Position numbers and translations under genes: made by a program. From Prorocentrum cordatum (lineage: Eukaryota > Sar > Dinophyceae > Prorocentrales > Prorocentraceae), in assembly GCA_963575745.1 (NCBI GenBank), contig CAUYUJ010003447.1, positions 1,349,284 through 1,413,283 on the forward strand: a stretch of DNA of 64,000 bases. The letters are read 5' to 3'. Position 1 is the first letter of the stretch. The number at the start of each line of letters is the position of its first letter. Positions 21,651-33,530 of the stretch are shown here, in pieces. The notes under the pieces are model-generated. The model had not been told where the DNA came from. It searched no databases and was given only the letters and a program-made list of their open reading frames with translations.

Positions 21651-21926
21651 CTCCTTCTGCTGCTGCTCCTCCTGCTGTTGCTCCATCTGTTCCGTTTGCT
21701 CCTGTTGCTAGTCCCTCCTGCTCCTGCTGCTTTTCCTGCTTCTGGCTTCTTCTGCTGCTCCTCCTGCTTATGCTGTTACTTTTTCTGTTCCTCCTGCTCC
21801 TGCTGTCCTGCTGCTCCTCTTGCTCCTGCTCGTTCCCCCTGTTTCTGCTGCCCCTCGCGCTTGCCAGTCGCACGCGGCGGCGGCCCGGCCGGCCGGCGAG
21901 GCGCGTTCCAGCGTAGGGGGTGGCTC

Positions 21927-22944
<1,018 letters not shown>

Positions 22945-23622
22945 CATCCCAGTGCGACCCTATCTAGGAGTTGGAGCCCTTAGGAAAGCAGCATTAGTAG
23001 TAACAGTAAAGCTAAGCTAAAGGTGAGCTGAAGCTAAGCTGCAGCTAAGGTAAAGCTAAGCTAAAGCTGGGCTAAAGCTAAGGTAAAGCTGATGTAAAGC
23101 CAAGCTAAAGCTACGCTAAAGCTAAAGCCAAGCTAAAGTTCGGGTGAAGCTAAGGTGAAGCTAAGCTAAAGCTAAGGTGAAACTAAGGTGAAGCTAAGCT
23201 AAAGCTAACCTAAAGCTAAGCTAAAGCTGAGCTGAAGCTGAGCTAAAGCTAAGCTAAAGCTAAGCTAAAGCTAAGCTGAAACTAAGGTGAAGCTAAGGTG
23301 AGGCTCAGCTGAAGCTAAGCTACAGCTACGCCACAGCTAAGCTAAAGCTGAGCTGCAGCCAAGTTAAAGCTAAGGTAAAGCTAAGCTAAAGCTAAGCTGA
23401 AACTGAGCTAAAGCTGAGCTAAAGCTAAGCTAAAGCTAAGCTAAAGCTAAGCTAAAGCTAAGGTAAAGCTAAGGCGAAGCTAAAGCTGAAGCTAAAGCTC
23501 CCAGAGGACTGGGGGAACCACGGGGCGGATGCCGGGGGAACCGCCCGGGGCGATTTCCACTGGTCGGCCCCTTTAATAAGCAAAAAGAGTAAGCACCCTT
23601 CTAGGCAGAGCCTAGGTAGGGA
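22945..23622 (-). repeat. Right arm of the inverted repeat, satellite element inside (TAG)n
   Basis: Reverse complement of 2206-2915: CATCCCAGTGCGACCC and GGAGTTGGAGCCCTTAGGAA at the left, a TAAGCTAAAGC array (22995-23495), then GGGGCGGATGCCGGGGGAAC and GCGATTTCCACTGG at the right. It has about 35 bp not present in the first arm near 23560-23600. It interrupts the (TAG)n array on both sides. Confidence 0.87.
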
Positions 23623-23656
23623 ATAGTAATAGTAGTAGTCGTCGTCGTAGCGTAGC

Positions 23657-23687
<31 letters not shown>

Positions 23688-23890
23688 ATAGTAGTAGTAG
23701 TAGTAGTAGTGGTATGTTTGGAAAGGTAAGGTACAAGTGGTAAGAGCCGGAGTAACAGTAGTAGTGGTAGTAGTAGTAGTCGTCGTGGTAGTAGTAGTAA
23801 TAATTGTAAAACTCGTGGCAGTAGTAGTCGTCGTGGTATGAATCGTGGTATGACAATGAGTAGTAGTGGTAGTGGTAGTAGTAGTCGCAC

Positions 23891-23927
<37 letters not shown>

Positions 23928-23953
23928 CGTAGTCGTCGTAGTAGTAGTCGCAA

Positions 23954-23985
<32 letters not shown>

Positions 23986-24207
23986 ATACTACTCGTGCTA
24001 GTAGTACTAGTAGTCGTAGTAACTAGTACTGGTGGTCGTAGTAATAGTAGTAGTAGTAGTAGTTGTTGTTGTTGGTGGTAGTAGTAGTAGTAGTCGTAGT
24101 GGTAGTAGTCGTAGTAAAAGTAGTAGCCGTAGTACTAGTATTCGTTGTTGTAGTATTCGTGCGAGTAGTGGTACTAGTCGTAATATCCTTAGCAGTAGCA
24201 GTAGTAC

Positions 24208-24264
<57 letters not shown>

Positions 24265-24422
24265 TAGTAGTAATAGTAGTAGTAGTGGTGGTGGTGGTAG
24301 CAGTGTCAGTAGTAGTAGTAGTTGCAGTAGTGGGAAAATAATTGCGTGTGTAAGAATAATGTTGTAATACGGGTGGTAGAAGTAATTGTAGTTGTTGTTG
24401 TACGAATAATAATAGTAATCGA

Positions 24423-24463
<41 letters not shown>

Positions 24464-24697
24464 CTAGTACTAGTACTAGTAGTAATAGTAGTAGTAGTAC
24501 TAGTAGTAGTAGTAGCAGTAGTAGTAGTAGTAGTAGTAGTAGTACTAGTAGTACCAATGGTGGTAGTCGTATTAGTAGGAGCAGTATCAGTAGTAATCGC
24601 ATTCGTCGTCGTAGTAGTGGTGCCAGTAGTGGTGGTCGTCGTAGTCGTAGTAGCGGTAGTAATAATAGTAGTAGTAATCGTATTCGCATTCGTATTC

Positions 24698-24732
<35 letters not shown>

Positions 24733-24761
24733 CGTAGTAGTAGTAGTAGTAGTAGAATTAA

Positions 24762-24799
<38 letters not shown>

Positions 24800-24844
24800 A
24801 TAATAGTAATAGTGGCAGTAGAGTAGTAGTGGTGCTGGTAGTAC

Positions 24845-24905
<61 letters not shown>

Positions 24906-24957
24906 CGTAGCAGTAGTAGTAGCAGTAGTGGTAGTAGTGGTAGTAGTGGTAGTAGTG

Positions 24958-25003
<46 letters not shown>

Positions 25004-25025
25004 GAGTAGTAGTACTACTAGTAGG
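23623..25025. repeat. (TAG)n microsatellite array, right part
   Basis: Interrupted TAG arrays with GGTAAG, CGT and ATT variants. No gene is embedded. Confidence 0.95.
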
Positions 25026-26400
25026 TAAGAGAAAAGGTATAGTAGATGTGACAGCAGTACGCGTAGACATATTCGCCGTCGTAGTTGGTAGATCGTGCTA
25101 CTCGTAAGTGCTAGTAGTAAGGAGGGGGGAGGGGATCATGAGGAGGAGGAGGAGAGGAGGGGCCGCCCCCTGCCCCGTGGCGTTTTCGCGACGCCGCGCG
25201 GTGGTCCCGACGTGGCAACACGGAGTTGGTAGATGAAACGTTTGATCTGCGGCGCCGCGAGCACACTCCACGAAGATGAGGCGGGGGGGGAGAAGGAATA
25301 GGAGGAGGAGGATGAGGAGGAGGAGGATAGAGCGAGAAGGATGCGAAAGAGATGGACGCGACGATGGGGGGGAAGGAGGAAAAGGGAAAGGATGGACGAT
25401 GCCTGTTTGGTGGACCGCCAATGACAATTCTTGACGCTTCGCGTATCCCCACCATTGGATGAGTTGAACTCATCCAGAAACGATTCCCCTGAGAGCTGAC
25501 GGGAAAAACGGAAGAATAACCAGGCATAATTATAGTGAACCAGCGCAGACAACAATAACAAGAGTGAGCTGAAAGATCTCTGGGGGGGCAATGGTGTCGG
25601 TGCTGCTGCTGCTGTAGGTGTTGCTGACGTTGATGATGCTGCTGATGCTGGTGTTGGTGCTGCTGTTTTTGCCGGCGCTGGTGGTGCTGATGCTGTTGTT
25701 GCTGACGCTGCTGCGGGTGCTGGTGGTGCTGCTACTGTTGTTGGTGGTGGTGGTGCTGCTGTTGGTGTTGCTGCTTGTGGTGTTCCTGCTGGTGGCGGTG
25801 TTGCCGCTTGGGCCATGTTGGGATACGAGGAAGAAAAGGGCGAACATGAAACAAGGGAGGGGGAGGAGGAACAGGAATGCGGCACGAAGAGAGGGGGGGG
25901 TGAGGAGGCAGGAAATGAGGAGGGAAGGAGCGGACGATGAGAAGGATAATGAGAAGTTGGGCTTCGGTGATGTGTTGTGGGGACGGTTTCTTCGAGGACT
26001 CGTTATGCCGTTTGGTGCTCTTTCGGGGTCCTCTCGATGTTTTTTTTTCTGGCGGGTCCAAGGGGCCCTCTTGGAGCTCTCTTGTGGGTATCCGAAATTT
26101 CTCGGGGTAATCTCGGGCCCCGCGTTTCAAAAACAAGGCGGTGTGAATTCAGCCCGTCCCCTCGGGCCCTCAGTAAGGCCTAGGCGCCTTGGTGAGGCGA
26201 GAAGGCAACAACAAGTTGTGTTCGCTAGGTTTCGGAACTATTTTGACTCATTGAGAAGGTTCTTGGGGGGTTCGGAGGGCACACTGTGACCAGCCAACTC
26301 GAGCGAGTCATCGGGCCCACCCACCCCCGCCCACCCTCAGATTGGCTGGCTCCCCCTGCTGCCTCTGGCCCCCACTGAAGCGCGCTAAGTGATGTGGGCA
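25026..26400. other. Low-complexity and unassigned DNA
   Basis: Includes (GGA)n at 25290-25400 and an imperfect GCTGGTGTT array at 25595-25815. On the minus strand the latter reads as an Ala/Pro/Thr-rich ORF starting MAQAATPPP at about 25821. That ORF continues into a less biased stretch (SGESFLDEFNSSNGGD, 25430-25510), but this is not enough to call a gene. 25850-26400 contains nothing recognisable. Confidence 0.45.
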
Positions 26401-26404
26401 TGCT

Positions 26405-27091
26405 CGGGCATGTTCCATCGCATCGGGCGCGCGCTCATCCGGCCCATGTTCGCCCACTCGAAGCAGTGCGGCGTGGTGGTGCCGCAGCAGCTGCGCGTCG
26501 CACTCGAATGGTGGGCAGAAGTCTGAGCGCTGGAGCTCTGCGAGACCCGTGTCTGGGCACCAGATCAGCGCGAGGCAGCGCAGCTCTTTGTCGACGCGCG
26601 CAGCACGCCGCCCCGCGTCGCGGCCGTGCTCTTCCTCGACGGGCGGGCTTCCTACTCCGATTGGGCCCCCCCCGATTGCGTTCTGCGCCATTTCAAGCAA
26701 AGGGGCGATGCGCAGATTATGTCCCTCGAGCTTTTTTGCGATCGCGTTTGGCCTTTCCACATTCAGCAGCGCGCTCGCGGGCAGGCGCGTGCGCATCTGG
26801 TCCGACAACGTCGGTGCCGAGGCTGCCACGCGGAAAGGCGCTTCCAAAGAGTGGGACTATACGTGTCTCATCAATTCTTTGTGGCTGCAGGCGGCGCAAT
26901 GGTGCGACTCGCTCCGCGTCGACCGCGTCCCCTCGAAGCTAAACGTTGCCGATTTGCCGTCGCGGGAGCAGTACTGGCTCCTTCGCGAGATCGGCGCTTC
27001 TTTCGTGCTGCCGCGTCTTAGCGAGGCATTCTGGAAGCCCGATGCCTGGGCATCTCTTTCGGCCGCGCGGGTGTCGCTGCGCCGCGCGTGA
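26405..27091 (+). pseudogene. Reverse transcriptase/RNase H remnant of a DIRS-type retrotransposon
   Basis: The end of an RT palm/connection region and an RNase H are readable but broken. One frame gives MFAHSKQCGVVVPQQLRVAL, a stop after EWWAEV (near 26524), then APDQREAAQLFVDARS, AAVLFLDGRASYSDW and RGDAQIMSLEL. A frameshift near 26735 then leads to AIAFGLSTFSSALAGRRVRI, WSDNVGAEAATRKGASKEWD and RVPSKLNVADLPSREQYWL. WSDN and the ADxPSR motif are those of the RNase H in Ty3/DIRS-like polyproteins. The RT catalytic YxDD part is absent, so the element is 5'-truncated. It is followed on the same strand by the tyrosine recombinase, as in DIRS-order elements. Confidence 0.82.
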
Positions 27092-27310
27092 GCGTCCGTC
27101 GGCCGACAGTTCGGCTTGCGCGCAAACTCGTCTTGCGTCGGCGCGCGCGCATGAAAGTTGTTTTATTAGTTTTCGTGTTGCGTCCGCGAAGGTCGCGCGT
27201 AGCGCAGCCGCTCCACGTGCGCTCGGCAAGCAGGGCTCGGCGGCAGAGGCATTGCTTGGCGCGCGCCGACCGTCGGAACGGCAACGGCCCGGCACGCCGC
27301 TTCCACGCGT

Positions 27311-28702
27311 GTCTTCCTGGAGAGAGCCGCGGGCCAAGGCAGGTACGATGCGGCGTGGTTCGATGCGATCGCGGCGGCGCTCGCCGCCGAAAGCGTGTCG
27401 CGCCCGCCCGCGCTCGCTGGGGCCAAATTCAAAGATTTCCAATTCCTGGGCGCGGACCTCGACGGCGGCCAAAAGCGTTGTATTCGGGAAGCTATCGCAC
27501 TCGCGTCAAGCCTTCAGGCTCGCGCACTTCGCGCCGCGCCCCTGCTGCATCGCGCCCGCGTGCGCGCGCAGGAGGCAGCGCAAGTCCAGAGGCCGGCGCC
27601 GGCGCGGGCGCAGGCCGCCGGGGGCATTGCCGTTGACGCGCCCCTCGAGACAAGGATTGCGGAGGCGCAGGGGGCCCGCGCGCCACAGTGCGGCGGGGGC
27701 CCGCGCGCGGAGCTCCGTTATCTTCGCCGGCGGCTTGACGGCGAGGAAGGCCCAGTGAGCGTCGCTGAGTGGCTGTCTTCGGCGCGCGCAGCGGCCCCCC
27801 TGGGCGCATGCCCGCGCTCCATCGCCTCTTTCAAGAGCGGCGTGGCAGCATGGGTCGCGTTCGCGCGCGAGGCTCTTGCGCTGCACGGGCGCGAGCTGCC
27901 GCCGTCTGCCGACGGGTTGCTCGCGCGGTCGCTGCTGTTTCGCTCCGACCAGACCTTTTCCAATTATGTCTCTCACGTCAAGCTGGCTTGTCAGGTTTGC
28001 GATCTCCCTGTAGACATTTTTCGTGACACGCCCCTTCGCCGCGCCAAATGCGCGATTCGCAAGCGCGGCGCTTTCCTGCCCAGGGCGCCCCTATTCATCA
28101 GGGAGGACGCAGTTTGCGCGCTGCTAAATCTGGCAAAAGAGCGGCACGAGTCCGCCGTTTTCGCGCAGCTCTTTCTTGTCACGTACGTGTTTCTCTTGCG
28201 CCTTCCCTCGGAGGCCCTGGGCATTTCGTTCGACGGCGTCGCCTTTCGTCAGGGCGCAGGGGCTTCCCTCATTCTGTGCGACGGCCTCCTGCAGCTCAAA
28301 TTGGCGCGCCGCAAGAACGAGCAATTCGGGTCCGTGCTGCAGCGAGCGCGCTGGCGCGCGCGCTGCACCAAGACGTGCCCGGCCCACGCGCTCGGCGCAT
28401 GGTGCGCGGACCTGCCCGTGGGCACCAGGCCGTTCGCGGACATTAGCGCGGCCAGCTCGCTGAGCACGCTGCGCTTTCTCCTCGGTCAGCTCGGCGTCAA
28501 AGACGCGGCGCTCTATCGCACGCACGACCTGCGGCGCGGGCACGCGCTGGACCTCCAGCAGAGGGGAGGCACCTTGCGCGAGATTCTTCAAGCGGGCGAA
28601 TGGTCCTCGCCCGCGTTCCTGTCGTACCTCGATTGGACGCAACTCGAACTCGGCGCCGTGGTCGAGGCGCATCTAGCTGAGTCCGAGGACGAACTTGCCT
28701 AG
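27311..28702 (+). CDS. Tyrosine recombinase of a DIRS-order retrotransposon
   Basis: Would integrate circular cDNA by strand exchange through a 3'-phosphotyrosine. The frame is open from VFLERAAGQGRYDAAWFDAI. The catalytic domain shows LRLPSEAL (first Arg with the following Glu), LKLARRKN (Lys), HDLRRGH (H-x-x-R plus His), GEWSSPAF (W in the H/W position) and FLSYLD (nucleophilic Tyr), ending at 28702. That is a complete R-K-H-R-(H/W)-Y set. An N-terminal SAM-like helical region (CPRSIASFKSGVAAWVAFAR, DQTFSNYVSHVKLACQVCDL) fits the core-binding domain. The join to the RNase H remnant needs a frame change near 27310. The recombinase itself has no internal stop, so it is the best preserved part of the element. 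Confidence 0.85.
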   Translation, partial: VFLERAAGQGRYDAAWFDAIAAALAAESVSRPPALAGAKFKDFQFLGADLDGGQKRCIREAIALASSLQARALRAAPLLHRARVRAQEAAQVQRPAPARAQAAGGIAVDAPLETRIAEAQGARAPQCGGGPRAELRYLRRRLDGEEGPVSVAEWLSSARAAAPLGACPRSIASFKSGVAAWVAFAREALALHGRELPPSADGLLARSLLFRSDQTFSNYVSHVKLACQVCDLPVDIFRDTPLRRAKCAIRKRGAFLPRAPLFIREDAVCALLNLAKERHESAVFAQLFLVTYVFLLRLPSEALGISFDGVAFRQGAGASLILCDGLLQLKLARRKNEQFGSVLQRARWRARCTKTCPAHALGAWCADLPVGTRPFADISAASSLSTLRFLLGQLGVKDAALYRTHDLRRGHALDLQQRGGTLREILQAGEWSSPAFLSYLDWTQLELGAVVEAHLAESEDELA

Positions 28703-28858
28703 GCAATGGCGACCCAGGCGTCGCGCGACGCCCTCGCGCGCACGCCTCCGCCGCTGCGTGTCACAACACCGCGGCGCCGCCGCACGCAACACCCGTTTCG
28801 CAAGGGGTGCGCGTGCCGCGCGCGTCGCCGCTGCGCGGTGCACCAGCATGCATCGGCT

Positions 28859-29002
28859 GGGGGTACTTGCATCCCTGGCGCCCCGCGCGTCGGCTCAGAC
28901 TGGCACCGCCAGGCTGGACGGCGCGGGGGGTGCCGCACCCCTTGTCAAGTGGGTGCGGGCACCCTCGGGTGCGGGAGGCTTCTGGCGCAGCTGAAATTTG
29001 TG
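28859..29002 (+). repeat. Direct repeat B1 downstream of the recombinase
   Basis: Identical by eye to 29529-29672 (offset 670). Starts GGGGGTACTTGCATCCCTGG and ends GCAGCTGAAATTTGTG. A repeated element end on the 3' side of the recombinase is expected for Ngaro/PAT-type DIRS elements with split direct repeats. Confidence 0.93.
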
Positions 29003-29144
29003 GTGGGCGCCCAACGCCATCGAAAGCGCGCGCGCTCGCTTGTGCTGCGTTGTGCGCGGGCACAAATTTCGCGCCCGCGCCTGGCCCGCGCGCGGGCGGG
29101 CAAGCTGGGCGCGCGGGCCGCCTCCCGCTTTCCTGCGCCGCGCG

Positions 29145-29338
29145 GCGCGCGGCCCCACGAGAAGGGCCCGCGCGCGCGAGGCGGGGGGGCGTCAGCATGT
29201 GCCTCGCGGCGCGCGGCCCCACGCGAAGGGCCTGCGCGCGCGAGGGGGGGGGGGGAGCGACGGCACGCGCCTCGCGGCGCGCGGCCCCGCGCGAAGGGCC
29301 CGCGCGCGAGGGGGGTGCGTCGTCACGCGCGTGGCTAG
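29145..29338 (+). repeat. GC-rich tandem repeat, unit about 65-70 bp
   Basis: Three degenerate copies of CTCGCGGCGCGCGGCCCC(A/G)CGCGAAGGGCC(C/T)GCGCGCG with G-runs. Lies between the two direct repeats. Confidence 0.75.
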
Positions 29339-29528
29339 TCTGCTCTTCTGCTCGCTTTGCGTCGAACGCCCCGTGCAGGCGCGCCGCGGGGATCGCGTCG
29401 GGGCGGTTCGCGGCGCGCCTCGGGGTCGTGCGATGTGCAGGCATTGGTGCTTGCATCTCGCAGGCATGTGCGCTTGCGTCCCGCCGTGGCGGACGGCGCG
29501 CGCGCTTTCGCCCCACCCTCCCGCTCCT

Positions 29529-29672
29529 GGGGGTACTTGCATCCCTGGCGCCCCGCGCGTCGGCTCAGACTGGCACCGCCAGGCTGGACGGCGCGGGGGG
29601 TGCCGCACCCCTTGTCAAGTGGGTGCGGGCACCCTCGGGTGCGGGAGGCTTCTGGCGCAGCTGAAATTTGTG
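29529..29672 (+). repeat. Direct repeat B2, probable 3' end of the element
   Basis: Second copy of the 144-bp repeat at 28859. After GCAGCTGAAATTTGTG the sequence changes to CATCATCAT microsatellite, so 29672 is the likely outer boundary of the retrotransposon. Confidence 0.9.
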
Positions 29673-29718
29673 AACAGCATCATCATAATCATCAACAACA
29701 TCATCATCATCGGGACAC

Positions 29719-29972
29719 CAGGGAGGCTCCCCCAGAGCGGGCAGGGCATTCGCACACCATGTTATTTATCAGGTGTCGTGCCCCTCCCACCCCTCCAGGG
29801 AGGCCCCACCAGAGCGGGCAGGGTATCCGTACACCATATTATTTATCAGGTTTCGTGCCCCTCCCACCCCTCCAGGGAGGCCCCACCAGAGCGGGCAGGG
29901 TATTCGCACACCATATTATTCATCAGGTTTCGTGCCCCTCCCACCCCTCCAGGGAGGCCCCACCAGAGCGCA
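29719..29972 (+). repeat. 77-bp tandem repeat, 3.3 copies
   Basis: GGGAGGC(C/T)CC(A/C)CCAGAGCGGGC starts at 29721, 29798, 29875 and 29952, an exact 77-bp period. Each unit contains CACACCAT(A/G)TTATT(T/C)ATCAGG. Confidence 0.93.
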
Positions 29973-30627
29973 GACAAGAAGCAATGGAACCCCGTAACAT
30001 CTTTATGTGGGGAACTCCGTTAGCATAATTTTTCAAATAGGACCGCTGAGTTGAAGCGTCGCAGTCCAGATGCATCCCAGAGCACTGGAGGAGGGAGAAG
30101 AGAAACGGGAAGAGCCAGGGAGGGTCAGGAGAAGGGAGAGGAGGGATCTAAGGGATCTGATGAGTCCAGCCGTTCATGGGCTGCTGGCACACAGGCCAAG
30201 ACACCCCCTCTACGGGAGCATCAGAGCCGAGCCATATGATGGCCCAGCGGCGAAAGCCCATGGAAGGCCTGGCAAAACTTGGTGCTGGCATATCACTGAC
30301 CACTCCGGCGAACGTGACGCGACGCCCCATGACTTCCGAACCCACCGGCCTTGAAGGCGAAATGATATCATTTTTGTTTTTGCGCAAAGGCAAGGCGCGG
30401 TGCAGCAGCAGTGGTCTGGCTGATGGGGCAACGTCGGGCCTCCCCTCCGACGAAGCGCCACACAGCATCTAAGGCAAGGATAATCCGCATACCCCTTTGG
30501 GTGACTAGCGTACGAAATCACTTCCTCCCAAAATCCGATGGGCAAAGGACGGGCAACTCGCCTCATGCAGTGCCCAGCTAAGTACCCTCGCCCGTTTGAC
30601 AAGTGGCCCCGATTGACATATTTGCCA

Positions 30628-30759
30628 CTGGCAACAAGGAGGGTTCCAGTCTCCCCGAGTCTGGCAACAAGGAGGGTTCCAGTCTCCTCGAGTCTGGCAA
30701 CAAGGAGGGTTCCAGTCTCCCCGAGTCTTGCAATGAGGAGGGTTCCAGTCTCCCCGAGT
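30628..30759 (+). repeat. 33-bp tandem repeat, four copies
   Basis: CTGGCAACAAGGAGGGTTCC + AGTCTCC(C/T)CGAGT starts at 30628, 30661, 30694 and 30727. The period is a multiple of three, so one frame reads an 11-residue repeat, but the flanks are not coding-like. Confidence 0.93.
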
Positions 30760-30839
30760 GTTCATCTGGCAAGTGGCACAAATTGTCGAATGGGCCATCG
30801 GCGACAGCATTGACAGGACGTCTCTGAGCCCAGAAAGGG

Positions 30840-31495
30840 GAACTCTCGGGCGAAATTGGTTGAACCACCTCAGGTGTGGGCATCCCCGAAAACACACCTC
30901 CGACGATGTCCCAGGCGAAAAGGACCGGGACCACGTGAGATGAGGACAGAAGTGCATGAACCCAGAGTTCAAGGAGATCTCAAGCGAAACGATCAGTCCA
31001 CGGCAGCTGCAAACCCAGAACAACGAGGAAACGGGATCGGATACCGTGAGGCAAGAGCATCGACTGACCCAGAATAACGAGGATGCATCGGGCGAATATG
31101 GCTGGACGACCTCAGGCCAGGTCATATCCGAGCCCAGAGTTGTGACGAAGTGTGAAGCGAAAGTGGCTGGACCAGCTCAGGTCAGGGCATCCATGGGCCC
31201 TGAGTTGCGAGTGTGTGTGTGGGGGGGAAGCTGAATGGTCCTATCGCGTGCCTCGAAGCCTACAACTGCGAGGATGTCTCAAGCCAAAAGAGCTGGACCG
31301 CCTCAGGACAGCGACGAGGATGTCTAAGCGGAATGGGCTGGACTATCTCTCGCGCGGCATCTCGAAGCCCGCACTTGCAAGGATGTCTCAGGCGAGACCG
31401 ACCGGAGCGCCTCGCAGGCGGCATCTCAAGGCCCGAAATAACGATGATGGCTTCGCCGAAACCGACCTGGACGACTTCTCGCATGGGGTCTCCTA
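30840..31495 (+). repeat. Degenerate tandem repeat of about 90-110 bp
   Basis: Recurrent words in the same order: GAGGATGTCTCAAGC, GCGAAA, GGCTGGACCACCTCAGG, TCAGGGCATC, GAGCCCAGAGTTG. At least six diverged units are traceable. No ORF is supported. Confidence 0.65.
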
Positions 31496-31499
31496 GATC

Positions 31500-31964
31500 C
31501 CCCCCCCCGTCCTGGGCAGGAGATGGTCAATCGCTATTCCTTGTCCAACCCCATGTTTCCCCTTCGGAGATGGGGTCATCGCTGCTCCCGGATAATACTT
31601 GCCTCCTCGCCCAATCCACCGACCGCTAGCCGCTAACCCGAGTCACTGCCACCCCCTACGATTCCAACCAAAAACAACTTGAAATACCCTCAGGCGGCTC
31701 CCCCATTGGAGCTCGGAAATGCGATGCGATCCGTCAGAACCATGATCATCAGATTTTCATGGTTATGTAGATCCGCCACCGTGCCTCTGGGCACGGAGTG
31801 GGCGCGCCCTCAGGTCCTTCCATCATCCTCTCAACCTCAGTCTTCATTATTGAGGAGTCGTTCAGAGACCCAGACCCCACATCGCGAAATCTTCTCCTGG
31901 GGCTTCTCGCGGTTTCTCGCGCGACTGTTTCGGAACAGCGGGGGCCTACGCCCTACATGGCTTC
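31500..31964. other. Unassigned spacer
   Basis: Unique-looking sequence without a supported exon, RNA gene or repeat. Confidence 0.45.
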
Positions 31965-32345
31965 ATGATGGCCCAAAAGGCCTCCAAGATGCACCAAGAG
32001 GCCTCGAAGATGCCTCCCAAGAGAACCCTGAGAGGCAAAAACAATGGACTTGCCTTCGTTGCTGGAAAAATGTTGGCGTTCTCGCCTGTTTCCTTTCCGA
32101 CGCTCCCAGACGGCCCGAGGTCCCCAATACCACCCCAGGAGTGCCCAAGAGGCATCCAAGAGGGCCCCAGGAGCCCCAAGAGGCACCCAAGAGGCCCGAA
32201 GAGGCTCCAAGAGGCCCCCAAGGGACCCAACAGCGACCCCAAGAGGCTCCAAAACTGCCCCGAAGAGGCCTCAAAACTGCATCCAAGTGGCCGCAAAACT
32301 GATCCCAGGAGGCCTCAAAAAAAGGTCCACCACGAAATCCCAACG
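31965..32345 (+). repeat. CCAAGAGGCCCC array pair with conserved spacer, copy 1
   Basis: Two arrays of (C)CAAGAGGC(C/A)CC-type 12-mers flank a spacer of about 85 bp (AACAATGGACTTGCCTTC to CTTTCCGACGCTCCCAGACG, 32040-32125). It ends with CCACGAAATCCCAACGAAC. The whole arrangement recurs at 32745-33375. Confidence 0.75.
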
Positions 32346-32639
32346 AACATCCAATAGGCTTCACACCTACAACCTAGGCACAGTGGCGGGAAGGCCATTC
32401 GATAGAGAGGAGTCCGAGGTGCAACAGAGAATCATGAGTCCAGAGGGGCGAGCCTCAGGCCTGGATGTCTCACCTGAACCCTTCCTGTCGTACTCGGAAA
32501 GGCACCCGACAACAAACGAATCAAACATACGTCGCTCAATTGGGGTCGGCGGCAGAGGCGGCAGCCTTTAGATTATCCGCCGACCCCCTGTGGGTCTCTA
32601 AGCGCGTGAGATAATTTCCCCCTTTTTACCCCCCCCGGA

Positions 32640-32715
32640 ACCCCAAGCCGGAGACTTGACCCCCTCCCCTCTGCCCCCCCCCCCCCCCCCCGCCCCCCTC
32701 CCCCGGCCCGGCGCG
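32640..32715. repeat. Poly-C tract
   Basis: A C-homopolymer of about 20 bases within CCCCTCC sequence separates the two array elements. Confidence 0.8.
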
Positions 32716-32744
32716 AGCGCATCACGAGGTTTTTCCGGACCCAA

Positions 32745-33375
32745 GAGGGCTTCAAAACGGGGCAAGAAGGCCCCAAGAAACCTCCAAGACGGCCCACGAG
32801 GGCCCCGAGACGACACACATGTGTTCCAAGACGCCCAAGATGGCCCCGAAATTGGCCAAGAGGCCTCCAAGACGGCCCAAGAGGTCCCAAACAAGCCTTC
32901 CAAGAGGGCCTCAAGAGGCTAAAATTGTTGATTTTCCATTGTGTTTGTTCTGTGTTTTTTGCCTTTTCGCCTTTTCGGCTTCCCGACGCTCCACAACGGC
33001 CCAAGAGGCCCCGAAAACAGCCACAAGACGGCACAAGAGACCCCCAAGACGGCCCCAAGACGGCCCCAGATGGCCCCAAGACGGCCCAAGAGGTCCCCAA
33101 GACGGCCCAAGAGGGCTCCAAAACTGCACCAAGAGAAGCCCAAGAGGGCGACCGAACATTAAAAAAAAAACTAGCTTTCCGCCCCAAGGATCCCCAGGCG
33201 GCCCCAAGTGTGCCCCCAGAGGCCGCCAGAGGCCCCCTAAGACTCTCCCCAGACGCCCCAAAGAACCCCCAAGAAGCCCGCCAGAGGCTCCGAAACGGCC
33301 TCCAAGTGGTTTCAAAACTACATTCCAGAGGCCCCCGAAAGCCGTGCCGCGAGATCCCGATACACATACAAGATG
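32745..33375 (+). repeat. CCAAGACGGCCC array pair with conserved spacer, copy 2
   Basis: Same architecture as copy 1. The spacer at 32925-33000 (AAATTGTTGATTTTCC to GGCTTCCCGACGCTCC) is flanked by GGCCCAAGA arrays and ends with AAAGCCGTGCCGCGAGATCCC (33337 on). Longer and less diverged than copy 1. Confidence 0.78.
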
Positions 33376-33448
33376 CCTATAACCCATAACCCATGACTCT
33401 GAGCCTTCTCGCTGTGTCCCCCTCGTCCCCCCCCTCCACCTCGGCCCC

Positions 33449-33530
33449 CAGGTGGCTTCAACATTGCCTTCCAGAGGCCCCCGAGAGCCGTGCCGCGATA
33501 CCCCGATACACAAACAAAAAGCCTCATCTC
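33449..33530 (+). repeat. 3' fragment of the same repeat family, copy 3
   Basis: GGCTTCAACATTGCCTTCCA then GAGAGCCGTGCCGCGATACC repeats the end of copy 2. Upstream arrays are missing. Confidence 0.75.

Noticed and set aside
25136-25885. 249-codon Ala/Pro/Thr-rich minus-strand ORF
   Set aside because: Mostly an imperfect GCTGGTGTT repeat; the unbiased part is too short to support a gene, so it is only noted as unassigned.
29719-30759. Regular direct repeats resembling a CRISPR array
   Set aside because: Units are contiguous with no unique spacers, there are no cas genes, and the context is eukaryotic.
30505-31629. Overlapping ORFs on both strands at 30.5-31.6 kb
   Set aside because: They follow the 33-bp and about 100-bp tandem repeats and have equal openness on both strands.
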